DNA of 64,000 nucleotides from Seison nebaliae. Taxonomy: Eukaryota > Rotifera > Pararotatoria > Seisonacea > Seisonidae. The notes beneath the pieces were generated by a model, which was given only the letters and a program-made list of their open reading frames with translations, was not told the origin of the DNA and made no database searches. This document shows, piece by piece, positions 1 to 11,533 of this stretch. The DNA lies in assembly GCA_023231475.1 (NCBI GenBank), contig JALJEE010000763.1, forward strand, positions 1 through 64,000, read 5' to 3'. How positions within the stretch are numbered: the stretch's first letter is position 1; every line of letters begins with the position of its first letter. The position numbers and the translations under genes were made by a program.

Positions 1-1
1 C

Positions 2-598
2 TTGATAGATAAAAGGAAAAGAAGTTCTTCGTTTGTCGACAGCATTCGTCGAAAATTCATAAGAAGCTTCTACTCCTTTCATCATAGATGTAAATATCTT
101 CCTCTCAAATTGAAGATAAAATTGTTTTTTACATTCTGTTGTGGTTTCTATGGACTCCAAGCAGCCCTTGGTATTTCCAATAAATTCATAGACTCCTTAG
201 ACAAAGCGTATAATCGGTGCATTCGAATCTTACTCGGTCGCCCTAGACCTTTTTGCAGAGCTCTGATGTTTTCCATTGTAGAACTACCTCCTTTTCCGGT
301 GGTTCTGCTAGAAAGGTATCTCTCGTTGTCGGAAAACATTTTGACATCACCGTTTCCGTTTCCGGAATTTCTGCAATGTGAACGATTTAATTCACCTCTC
401 CATTATTTTTGTTCTTATTATCAAATTACATATCCTTCATCCTTATCGGATGCCAGAAATATGTTTGTCCGTTTCAAAGTAGATGAATATGTACCGGATG
501 CTCTCCTCTCTCACATTCCACTTGGCCGTGGGCTCATTCGTAATAATAATTTTTCCGGTCTCACCAACTTTTTTCCGAATTTAGTTTCTATTTCTTAA
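2..598 (+). mobile_element. LINE (non-LTR retrotransposon) ORF2 C-terminal fragment
   Basis: An open frame of 198 codons enters from the left window edge and ends at a TAA at 596-598, so the 5' part of the element lies outside. The translation reads like the region after the reverse transcriptase palm in LINE ORF2: a KIKLFFTFCCGFYGLQ stretch resembles the common K-x-lyks..lLYG..aw motif, and AYNRCIRILLG resembles the q.r.lR.i.g block that follows. The catalytic RT core is not in the window. A second degraded copy of the same segment lies at about 9304-9392 on the minus strand, which supports a repeat family. I cannot assign a clade; I/Jockey/R1-like is possible. The frame is open over its visible length, so this may be a fairly young copy or part of a live one. 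Confidence 0.75.
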
Positions 599-621
599 TT
601 ACCCAAAATTGGGATTGTATT

Positions 622-644
622 CTTAATAAATAATAATAATAAAA
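622..644 (+). repeat. TAA-rich 3' tail of the LINE
   Basis: Just after the ORF stop there is a short 3' untranslated stretch and then a run of TAA/AAT units (taataataataat) with an AATAAA. Some LINE clades, such as the I factor, end in TAA repeats instead of poly(A). The repeat probably marks the 3' terminus of the element; the exact end would need a second full copy. Confidence 0.5.
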
Positions 645-1643
645 GGATGAAATACGTTATTCGTTTGTACTACTTGAATGATAATTTTCTTACTCATTAC
701 TCAGCTTTGCTCATTCCTGGTCTGAATAATGTTATCAAACCTTTAACAAAATGAGCAGTTAGGTCAACAACGCTAAGGATTATGTTTCTGTTTATTTGTT
801 AAATAAAATATATTTTACTTAGATTCTAAATAATGTGTTTTTTAAGTCCCCAAATATTTTCCAAATACTCCTTATTTGGTAGTTTGTTTATACTAGGATC
901 ATTATCATCATAATTGACTTAAATCTAGAAACCGTCAAGCTATACCGAACGATGATAAAATTTTGTTTAAAATGCATAAATGGTAACAGATTATATAATT
1001 CTCTTCTGGTTCGAAAATTGGGTATGAGAGATATAATTTTTTGTGAACTAACTAACAGGAAATTAATACATGCATGTCGACTTGTCATTTAGTTATGCAT
1101 TATTTAAACAAATAAAAAAGAGTAGGTACCATTTAGATTTTTTACGCAATATGTCTCCAATTGCTGTTCTCATGTTAGTGAATTTGTTATTCGTCTCAAC
1201 AAGTTTTGACAGTGTACAATAAAAGTATTCTTAAATTAGTTGATTGAATTTTGGCAACATAATTATTCCAATATCAGAATTTTAAGAAAAATTTCAAAAC
1301 TTAAATTACTAACGAATACTGAAAAATAATATTATATATTTATAATAATAAATAGATTATAAATATATCGATTTTAAGTTTTATTGACTATAAATGGAAT
1401 AAAAGAAACGGGAATTGTTTAGTATAGATTAAGAATAATAAAAATCTGGGAGAAAATTACAAAAAATGTTGGAAAAGGTGTTTGAATAAATATTATGAAA
1501 TGAAAATACATACAACATCCAAAAACTATCTTTAAGATAATGATTAGATGTATCTGGAGATGTATAAAAATAGAAGATTGATATAATAAATAAATTAATA
1601 GAAATGAAATTATAATATCACTTAGAAATTTGACATTCTCGGA
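645..1643. other. Intergenic stretch, no gene recognised
   Basis: AT-rich sequence between the LINE end and the 3' end of the homeodomain gene. The only open frame of note (888-1088, minus, 66 codons) has no recognisable motif. I see no RNA gene or repeat here. Confidence 0.5.
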
Positions 1644-2903
1644 TTATTTCAAAATGTTTTCAATTGAAAATGAATGAGTAGTTGTTGTGGTCGGTTCTTT
1701 ATGTAAATTGTTTCCATTCTCTAAATTTGATAATTGAGTACCGTTTGGAAACGTTATCCCATCTGAATTTATGTCATGTTCATCTAAGTTGTTGTGATTG
1801 GGTACTTTGTTTGATCCGTTTAAATGGTTATACAACATATATGTCAAATATAGTTGGAAATTTTCTTTTAAAGCAAAATCTACTTTATTACTTTGAACTC
1901 CAGATATTTTCTCATCTTTCAATAATTTCTTATTTGGTTTTTCTGATCTTCCTGGTCGCTTAAATTCTCCATTACAATATTGTGATTTGCTGTAAGAAGT
2001 ACGAACACGTCGATTGGCAAACCATTTTTTAACTTGTTTCGGCTTGAGATCAGTTTCCTTAGCTAACGAATTTGTTACATCTTCATTCGGATATGGATAT
2101 GACTGATTCTCATCATACCATTTTCGTAAGATTCTTATAGCATCAGGATCAAGAAATCTCGATTTATTTTTTTTGTTTGAAAATCGATTATCATTTCCAT
2201 TATCACTTGTTCGATTATGTTCGCGTAAAATTTGAGAGTTATCATTGAAACTGTTGTTTTCATTTGAGGAAATTGATGAGGTGAAAATTTTCTGATTCAA
2301 CAATGATTCGTTCGATACTAGTGATGAATTTAACGTTCTATTTATTTGGTTGTTATTAAGAATTTGATTATTCGTATTAGATGTAAATGTTTCATTCTCT
2401 AACAATTTCTGTTGCTGTTGCAAAAGTACTATTTTGAGCAAATGATTTGAAAGATCAGTTCGATTATTACGACTCAATTTACTAGGAGAATCGATTTCAA
2501 ATGAAAATTTTCTCTTACAATTAGTATCTTGCTGATCATCTAAGGAAAGAAAAACGAAAAATTATTATAATTACTTATTTGGGTAATAATTTAAAAATAC
2601 TAACAGAGATATCCAGAATCGCATAATCCATATTTATTTTCGAAATTTATGTTTTCCTTATGAAAACTGCCATGCGACTAAAGATAATAATTATAAAATT
2701 TTTGAAATTATTTAAGCAAAATTAACATCATCAATTGATCGATTATCTTCATCATTTGATTGTACACCGCTGGTATTGCTAGAAAGACTGGCATTCTCAC
2801 TACGGGTCGACTTGTCGCTATTCTCATCAAGAGAGTTATTTGATGATTCTTTCGAATGATTCAAGTGCATCATTGATTGATTAGGTTCATCAATAAGTTT
2901 CAT
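1644..2903 (-). CDS. TALE-like homeodomain transcription factor
   Basis: Three exons on the minus strand join in phase: 2903-2727, 2677-2605 and 2539-1644, giving 381 residues. The introns are 49 and 65 nt with GTTAAT and GTTAGT donors. The homeodomain lies near residues 200-265. Helix 1 contains the LRKWYDE segment, a loop carries YPYPNE, and helix 3 reads KQVKKWFANRRVRT. The three-residue loop extension with a PYP motif is the hallmark of the TALE superclass, as in Irx, Mkx and TGIF. However, position 52 after WFAN is Arg, as in typical homeodomains, where Irx has Ala. The rest is Asn/Ser-rich and probably disordered, with a short QQQQ tract. I chose the ATG at 2903 because it follows a possible 3' splice site (ttatcag); an upstream exon cannot be excluded. 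It presumably binds DNA in the nucleus. Subfamily assignment is open. Confidence 0.75.
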
Positions 2904-3041
2904 TTTGAAATCTGATAAAGAATACACTAAAAGAAAATCAATAAAATTTTGAGAATGTTCTAAAATAAAAGAATATAAAACGAGAATTATAAATTTTCTT
3001 AGAATATTATCTGACAATTTATACGGGAAATAAATGATCAT

Positions 3042-6000
3042 AACAAATTCTAATAACTATCAAGAGCTGAACAGTTAGAGATGGTGAAATTAGGATTTAC
3101 AAAACAGATTTTCAGCTTGAAAAACAATGCGATAGTTATAGAAAGATAACTGAATAGTATAATCCTTACATGAGATTCACAGTATGCTATAAACCATTCG
3201 ATGGCAAGGTGAGATAACGGAAATTATTCATTCATTAGGTTATTTGAAAATAATTTATCCTCTTAAATTCGAATGATCAAAGACCATATTTGCTTAACAC
3301 GACGATAATCATTCAATTAAGAATGACAAATTCCTTCCTGTAGCTCGAACGAACGTTAAAGGAAATTCTTGTACTGAATCAATGATAAAAAGAAAAAGAC
3401 GATACTTTCATGGAATACTTTTCTTATTTTTATATTATTTTATTGTGGAACGTGGAACGAAATATATCGAGTGCTATATCGTTAATTCAATTCCAATGCT
3501 TAATGAGTAGATGAGACTGATTGCATTAAAATTTATAAATTCCTCCTCATAATCAATATAAAATAATCATTTATTAGCAAGTAATAAGATTGGGAATTTT
3601 GAGTAAACACAACACTGTTACTAATCACATACTCAGTTACCTAGTAATGTTGAGAATGAACTTTCCAGAAATATTTCCAGACCTAAATTAAACATCCTAA
3701 ATGTTAAATTAATATCGCACATAATTGTGAGCTATCAATCTGGGTAGCTCGTTTAACTAGTCTCGCGAACTAACTCGCAACAACTAACAAATGGAAACAT
3801 TCATTTAAACATTGAACTTTAACTAAAAACCAACCAGGTCTTAATGTTTTTTTTCAAATAAACGAAAATTTATTATATTCTTCTTATATATCAATTTTGG
3901 AAAATCTTGTATTTATGAACGAAAATCTTCACCACTTTTACACTCATTAGAAATGTAATTGAGATGGACTTTCAAAAGATTTCTAACGGCAGAATTCACA
4001 GATCTGTTCCGCTATTTGATGAAGAAACGAAGACTCGAAAGTATTCTATCTGCACTATAAGGATTTTTGAAAATATCACAATTTATTTGATTAAATTGGA
4101 AGAATTCATGATAATCAAAGAAGCGAAGAACTGGAAAGTATGAAAAAAATGAGAAACCGGAAAATTTTGAGTTAAGAAAAAAAGTTATGTGGTATATTCA
4201 ATATTTCTTATTTAGATATTTATACGGAAATTAAGGTATGGAGACCGAAATAATTATACTTTTATGTCGCATACTTCTGACCGAGTAGAAAGTTTTCAAA
4301 ACTGTTAAATTACTTCATCGAATTATGAAACAAGGTAGTGTGTTCCAAACAATTGTTTCAATTTGGCTACTCGATGTTGAAGAGTTTTGAATCGTCCAAT
4401 TTATCGAAGAAACATGAGAAATAATAGAATGATGCTAAGGAAAGATCTCAATTTGCAAGAAATATTGAGTCAGACGACCAAACTGTTTTGGAGAATATAA
4501 TACGGAAATATTCATAAAAAATGGATATATACGAACGAATGTACACTAAAAAACTTTCATAATTGACAATTTCTTCTCTGGTTGTCGATGGAGCGTAAGA
4601 TAATGATACATATTTAGTTAGATCATCAAATTTGCCTAATGAGCGCTCAAAATAAATTCAACGAATGAAACGAAACAAAGAAAAATAGTATTGAATCCCC
4701 AAAGACTAGCTCGTTGATTAGGTTCCTCTTTCGAGCTCGATGTTTTAGTAGGAAAGAGTTCGATAATTATGATGGTGGTAGTGGTGATCGCTTTGTTTTC
4801 TTTTTTCATATTTACTTGTCAATGGATCTTTCAGATGGATCTTATGCTGTGATCATAAAGAAAGAAGATCCATTCTTCGCTTTTCAAACGATACGATTTC
4901 CTCTTACCCACCGAATCAATAAGAACGTCTCACGTCCATATGAAAGTAAAATAAAAAGCGACTGACACATTAAGTTACACCCAGAAATATCAATGTAGAG
5001 TGTAGCGATAAAAGATCCGATGGGTAGTAAATATCATAAAGTTCGTTCAGATACCTTGCTACTTTCGTTCGTCTAAATGGATAGGTATTAAGGAACAAAA
5101 TTAAATAAACTATTGTTCGTAGAGAAGAGATCTAAAAATATTGATTTGAACGAATCGATGATATCTTTCTCGCAGTTAGTGGTAATAGATTCATCAACAA
5201 CTCTGATAAACGAATCAATCAGAAATTTGTCACAGCCAATCGATTTCAAGCATAATCAAGATATAATTCTCGCTTAATCGGATGAACAAAAACGGATACT
5301 TTAGTCTATCAAATATTGTTATACATCTTCCTCTTAAAAGTTTTTAAATTTTTCATCATTTAAAAATAGTATTAAAAATTCCGGGGATGCTTTTGCAGAA
5401 GAACATTTTCTGTTTTTCTTCTTCGGATCAACTTAACATCATTAGTCATATTTAGTTAATTAAAAATGGATATTATTCAGTTTCAATTGGGTTTCAGATT
5501 TATCATTCTCGTTATCAACATAATTTATTAAATTAAAATGACTTCTATACAAACAAGTTCGTTCATTATGTCATTGTTCAACATTTTGGTTTCAACGTTT
5601 CAAATTAAACTAATAAATTAAAGAATCGGTTAATCAAATAATCAAGTAATGAGATCACAACAGTATAACCAATCATGACAGAGGATAAGAAGAGAACAAA
5701 AGTTATTTAAATTAGCATTTCAGTTTCTTGTTATTAACCAGTTTTACTACTTATGGGAAGTTATGATTCCAATATTTTCATGTTATCAGTTTTCAATTAA
5801 AAATCGTTTACAATATTATTTTAGGGTGTGCATCAGAATTTGCAGACATATGATATTCCTCGATAGAAAAACATCGTCCATATGGAAAAACATTGTATAA
5901 GTTATCTTATTGTTTATTCTTAGATTTCATAGTTGCCTCTTCTAATTTCTTTGTTAAAAGTGATTCGTTTAATAATATTTAATTTAAATTAATTAAATTT

Positions 6001-7061
6001 TTTAATTCGAAATTACTTTTTGAATTACTTGTGCAATGTCTATGTACCTCCGAAAAGTATCAACCAGTATCAGAATATATGAAAATAGAGAGTATTCTTT
6101 GAATCGATAAGCTATCGATCGAGATGTTTTAAGTTTTTTATCGATTTTAAAATTAATTTTTTCGTTTTTTATTTAGTTTCTGTAATTCCTTCTGGTAATT
6201 CTTTTTTCATTAATTTGCTAAAATAATTAAAAGTCCCGACATTTAGGAAACATTGAATAATTAATGTTCGTTATATAAATAATGTGAATGTGAGATGGTT
6301 CCCATTATCTTCATATTTGTGTTTATTCTGAGAAATCCTTGAGATAAATGGAAATTGTAGAAAACATTATGCTCAAATGAAGAGAATTGGAAAGAGCATA
6401 GTTTTCTGGCCAACAATTATCGGTTATTGTTTTGGATATGAATAAGCATCTAAAAAATTAGAGAAATAGCCAAGGATGAAATTATTTTTGGCAATCATGA
6501 AGTATGATGATGATCATAGATAATACGACCAAAAATCGTATCAACTCGGACAATATAACTAACATACTTTATTGTTGCACATTGAGAAAGACAAGAAGTA
6601 TTCCATCTCTTTTATTTGTGTAATTTGCATTTAAATAATTGAAAGTTCTCTTTTTCGATAATGAGGAAGATGAAATAATTAATATTCGTTATTATCTTCA
6701 ACAACTTCACTTATATGAATGATCTTTTGTATATTACACATTATGTGCAATATCTTATTATTCAACTAAACTTGGTAAGTTTTCAAGGGCCCACACCATC
6801 CCTCTTGGTGTTATTGTATAAAAGAACGATTGATACATTCAATTTTTCTTATACGAGTTCTTAATAACTTACTATTCATCAAAATTATCGGATGTAAATT
6901 GATGTCCAACAATATCAACTAAATTTTTCAACGAAATTTATTAAGTTTTTACTTTGGAATTTGCTTCAATATATTTCGGGTTTCAAATGTACGGATACAT
7001 TTCTCAATAATTATTATTTCTCTTCTTTAATTTTAATCGTTATATGTATTAAAGTTTCGTT
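3042..7061. other. Gene-poor 4 kb between homeodomain and ETS genes
   Basis: No coding sequence with recognisable similarity. The frame at 4714-4965 (83 codons, starting with TTG) has no motif and odd composition. A 10-bp inverted repeat sits at 4821-4830 and 4865-4874. The stretch probably holds 5' untranslated exons and regulatory DNA of the two divergently transcribed transcription factor genes, but nothing specific can be supported. Confidence 0.5.
4821..4874. repeat. Inverted repeat, possible hairpin
   Basis: AATGGATCTT at 4821-4830 is matched by its exact reverse complement AAGATCCATT at 4865-4874, with a 34-nt loop. A second near-copy of the left arm (GATGGATCTT, from 4834) could pair instead. 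There is no sign that it is transcribed. Confidence 0.3.
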
Positions 7062-9080
7062 ATGACAACTGCTGGTAGCAAACGGAAGCTCTTTCGAGAT
7101 CAAGGAAGACAAACTAGTTTTGAAGATATTCGAACTCCTACAATTGATCATTTCGTTTCGACCGTAACTCAAACTGACCGTCAACAAATAGTGAAGAAAT
7201 CATGTCATCGATCATCAACTATGCCATTGCTACATCATATTACCACTAATAATAATCGAATAACATCGGATAATATGGAAATTTCGAGATTTAAGTTAAG
7301 GAAAGGTGAAATTCGAGTTTCTCCCACTACAATCGATGAAGATTTACCGTTATTTAGAAAACAAAATTTGCTCCAAACACAATACGATTCTGTTATTGAC
7401 GAGAGTTTTTCTTTTGATCAAAGTTTTTCTTTCCAACAATCAATTGAACATCACTCCCAATATAATAAACGACCGATGACTTTAAATGAAGAAGAACTTA
7501 GTTTAGGCTATTCATCAATGGACAGATCAATCGAAAAATATCCATCGATTAATGATGCAATTGATACAAGTGGACAGAACAGTGAAAACAACAATGAGAA
7601 ATATGGGGAATTGGAGAAAGAGTTTCTTACTCATTTGAAATTCGATGAAAGTTCTCAGAAGGATCAGGCATTCTCCTATCATCATACTCCAAAGGAAGCC
7701 TTGACAAGTTCATTAAATTTTCCTAATTTCAATTTATCGGAAATTCGATCGATCATTGAATTTTCATTAAAAAATTTTCTTTGCAACAACTTTTATCGGA
7801 TATCCTTTGTCATCGATAGAAATGACGAATGATTATTGTTTTCTAATGAACTTTTCCTTTCTTCAAATATATACTCACCAATTCTGTTTCTTATTTTTCT
7901 TTAAAAACCAAAAGAATCAATGTCAACACAACAGTATAATCTAGGCGACTTAATCCAATTTCCACATCTCCCCAATTTATTATGTTATATTTATCGTCAA
8001 TTGGAAGCACTTGGTTAGACAATAAATATTTTTAGATTTATTCTGATATTTTTAGATGAGAGTAGAGATAAACAAATTGCTAAATTTGTTTATGCAATCA
8101 CAAAATTTCAACTGAAATTACAACAACACTTGACTGGTCATCTGAAAGATCAGTTTAAGAATATTAAGTATGAGAATTGTTTCGAATTTTATCATTATCT
8201 CACAACTGTCTTATTAATTGAGGAAGAGGTTGATTTCACTCATAATATCATACCGACCGATTTAACAAATTCGAAATATTTACTAAATGAACTCTCAATC
8301 GGTCAATGGTCGACATTGCTCCATCTTCTTTATGATACAGTTGGAAACAGTTAGTAGATCGACATGTCTTCATTACTTCTAAATCGATAATATAATTGAC
8401 AGTTTGTCATGCAAATCATCCTCCATATCAATTAACAAATCAGTTATCGATGAACAGATCGGAAGAGAGATGTGACATTAATCAATTAATTAATTCATTC
8501 GTCCATACCAAAGATCAAAATTTCCTTATAATTCGATTAGGATTCGAAATGAATGAGTTTCCTATCATACCGTATACCAATCCTACTACATCGGTTCCAT
8601 CAGCACCAACTACACCGACCAGATATTTACCCTATAATTTTTATTCAGTCCAATATTTGAATTTGACAAATACGACATCGGGTTTGTTTAATAGAATAAT
8701 TTATTGAAATACTCTTAAATTTATCCATTTTTATTTAACCAAAAGGACCAATACAGTTATGGCAATTTTTATTAAGTTTACTAATGAACATTAATCATCA
8801 AAATATTATTTGCTGGACATGTAATGAATGGGAATTTAAGCTGCGTAATCCGGACGAAGTTGCACGATTGTGGGGTAGAAGAAAAAACAAACCAAAAATG
8901 AATTATGAAAAATTATCACGGGGTTTACGATATTATTACGATAAACATATCATTACTAAAACATCGGGTAAAAGATATGTCTACAAATATGAGTGTGATT
9001 TATCTCTTATTCTACAAAAGACACCGGAACAGCTGTTTTCTTTATTAAATTGCAAACCATTAACCGAAGATGATGAATAA
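7062..9080 (+). CDS. ETS-domain transcription factor, ETS1/2 (Pointed)-like
   Basis: The last exon (8746-9080) encodes a full ETS domain. It starts with [13 protein letters not shown], continues through [16 protein letters not shown] and [19 protein letters not shown], and ends with [12 protein letters not shown]. The DNA-reading helix ([10 protein letters not shown]) is intact, and the wording is closest to ETS1/2. Upstream exons 7915-8013, 8056-8349 and 8403-8681 join in phase with GTT donors and introns of 42, 53 and 64 nt. From the ATG at 7920 this gives 333 residues. A first exon beginning at the ATG at 7062 and ending near 7707 would fit the phase (550 residues), but its donor is weak. 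The middle exon is helical-looking but is not recognisable as a Pointed/SAM domain. The N-terminal exon is Ser/Gln-rich. The protein presumably binds GGAA sites in the nucleus. Confidence 0.85.
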
Positions 9081-9081
9081 A
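9076..9081 (+). terminator. AATAAA overlapping the ETS stop codon
   Basis: The hexamer AATAAA spans the TAA stop of the ETS gene. If used, the 3' untranslated region would be only some tens of bases. AT-rich DNA produces this hexamer often by chance. Confidence 0.3.
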
Positions 9082-9303
9082 AATTTCAGTATGTTTTGTC
9101 ATCTTTTATTTTGCAATATTCTTCGAAAGAATTCTAGTCCAAAGTTTTTAAAAATTTATTCTCTTACCAGTTGAACAATTGTTATTATAATTAACATTCT
9201 TAATAATTAAATTTTTATTCTTGAAATTTATTATTCAAAATCCTCTCGTAACAATTCATAAGTAAAATTAACTATTAACATAGGAATTGTCTTCTTTGAA
9301 GTT

Positions 9304-9392
9304 TGAAAAGGAGCGTTTACAACCTAATAAACTTCGAATGCATCGATTATATGCTCGATCTAAAGCGTACATTGATTTCATTGAAAATCGCA
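9304..9392 (-). mobile_element. Degraded LINE ORF2 scrap
   Basis: Read on the minus strand, this short stretch encodes YALDRAYNRCIRSLLGCKRSF. It lines up with DSLDKAYNRCIRILLGRPRPF of the LINE fragment at the left end of the window, with the AYNRCIR core identical. No longer frame surrounds it, so it is a decayed, truncated copy. Confidence 0.65.
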
Positions 9393-9689
9393 TCCTTCCA
9401 TTTGTATGCTTATTTAGAAAGAGATATCTATCACATGATTATTTCTTTACATGATACATGATTATATTAATAAATTATTAATGAATAATAATTTATTTTT
9501 TCCAAACATATGTTGAAGTCAATTTTTCGACCACTGGCTATGGTTCCCACTGATTCACAAACCTATGGTTCAAATCATTTATTTTTTTATTGTAAATGTA
9601 AATCCCTATAGGGTAATTGACTTTAGCCATATAATAATTATTAATATATATATGATATTACTCTTCAATCATCCATTTTTAACTGTTCC

Positions 9690-10100
9690 ATCCTTCACAG
9701 TACACAACCGGCGTTCCTGTCAGATCACACTTCTTTGACGTGCTCTCTTTCTCTCAGCGTTCGCAAGACAACACGCTACCGCAATCCTTCCCATATTCCT
9801 TCCACGAGAGTTGGTCGAAACTACTGTAAAACGAACGACATAATCCAAGAATCTCTGGCACATCGATTCAAATGTTTTTTCGACCGTGACCATAACTCGA
9901 TGGACTCGTCACAACTAATGTTATTCCTCACTCATTTCTCAGCCACTTCTTACACTGCACAGTCACATTCAATATGGAAAGACTCTCCAGCCTTTCCCAC
10001 ACCATTGCCAGAAATAACCGCTGCATTAATCCGAGCTAAGAAGGCTTTCATAGCGTACGACGTCTCCGTCGAATTAAATCGTCGAAATAAATATATATAA
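9690..10100 (+). mobile_element. LINE endonuclease-to-RT linker fragment
   Basis: An open frame with no good start runs from about 9690 to the TAA at 10098-10100. It contains PAFLSDHTSLTCSLSL, which looks like the terminal SDH motif of an APE-type LINE endonuclease domain. It is followed by the usual linker, ending in an ITAALIRAKKAF-like helix. It is less AT-rich than its neighbours. It lacks both the N-terminal endonuclease half and the reverse transcriptase, so it is a dead fragment. It may belong to the same family as the two RT pieces in this window, but the segments do not overlap and I cannot prove it. Confidence 0.55.
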
Positions 10101-11533
10101 TCATGATATTAATAATAATTAAATTATTATTCATTATTACGATGATTATCGATGTTTGAGAACTTCACATATCCATTCTCTATCACAGAACCCATATAAA
10201 CGATAAATTTATTCAATTATAAAAAAATACCTACATAAATAATTACAAATCAGCACAGTTTTTACTGTTTTCACCTCCATAATGGACAGAGGGGAAATAC
10301 CGAAAATACATACAAATTTATATATATAGGTGGCGAAAACCTCGACAATACACAAGCAGAATGGTCTAGAGTAACTCTCCATTTCTAGAAAATAAAGCTT
10401 ACAATCTGGTGATAAGCTTGTCACAATCTTGTCAGATGTGTCCATAAGAGTGGGGGAAAACAAGACGTATAGACACAGGATGGTTCATCATGAGGGTGGT
10501 GAACAGCCCGAAATGAATAAAATGAGGTGGTAAAATATAATGGTGGAGAAAACACCGTGATTCATAATGTCAGATAAAAAAAATTAGATTTCTTATAGAA
10601 TACGTTTGATTGAAGAACAACGAAGAATCATTGAAGAAATTTAATGTAAAATTCACTTCAAATCGATTATCTACTTAATCTGAACAACTTCAGCACTGCT
10701 CCCCAAGTATATTATATAGCATATAATATTCTTTCGCATCTAATACAAGGACTTTTCAATTTTATTCGTAAATTGTTCCATATTGTTTTTTAAGCGCATT
10801 TTATTGATCTGTAGTATTGTAAACATTTCCAGTCTATCATGAAAGGGTACCCACTGATCTTTTTAGGACGATTTAAGACATACATTTAGTATAACAGTAT
10901 TTAGCATCTAATAATTTTAATCAGTTACTTTTCTTAGCAAGTCTATTTTACTGTCTCTCAATTTGAAAAGTACGCTTTCGTCAGACAAATAAGTAATTTT
11001 TAATCCTAAAATTTCTCTCGTCGAAAATTAGCAATATTAGTTCCCGAACATCTGTTTTTTCTTATTTTAAAATTTATTTGATATACAACTTAAAAGTAAG
11101 ATTTTCAACATTTTCCCAATATTTCCCAGAAGCACAGTATGCTAAATATATCATATTTCTAACATAAAGCGAGTAATAGTGTATGGTAGAGACCAAATTA
11201 TATTCATTTCCTTAACTAATTGCAAGCTTCAATTGATAAGTTTCTCATTTTGATTATCTGTGTTTGTGTAAATCTAGTTAATTTATTAGTAGAGAAATGT
11301 TCTTTGTTTAATTGTCATACAATTCTCAGTCCCTTTTTATGATCTTTATAAATTATAATCGATAATCGATAATTATAATCATCTACTGATTCGTCGACAA
11401 TGAGTAGTAATTTTGACTACATTTGAACAATTGATAGATGATTCCGTGAGATATGTTTGCTGGAAGTATATTAGCGTATATCATTGATCAGTGTATGATT
11501 AATAATTAGAAAATCAATATAACTTTCGAAATT
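10101..11533. other. Intergenic region upstream of the ABC transporter
   Basis: No gene-like frame with recognisable motif; the 84-codon minus frame at 10209-10463 is unconvincing. It probably includes the ABCA gene promoter. Confidence 0.4.

Noticed and set aside
148-339. Minus-strand ORF of 63 codons
   Set aside because: It is the antisense of the LINE ORF2 fragment.
4714-4965. 83-codon plus-strand frame
   Set aside because: Starts with TTG, has no motif and overlaps an inverted repeat.
9735-10100. Apparent 121-codon gene with a TTG start
   Set aside because: The frame extends upstream without a start and carries a LINE endonuclease-end motif; it is a transposon scrap.
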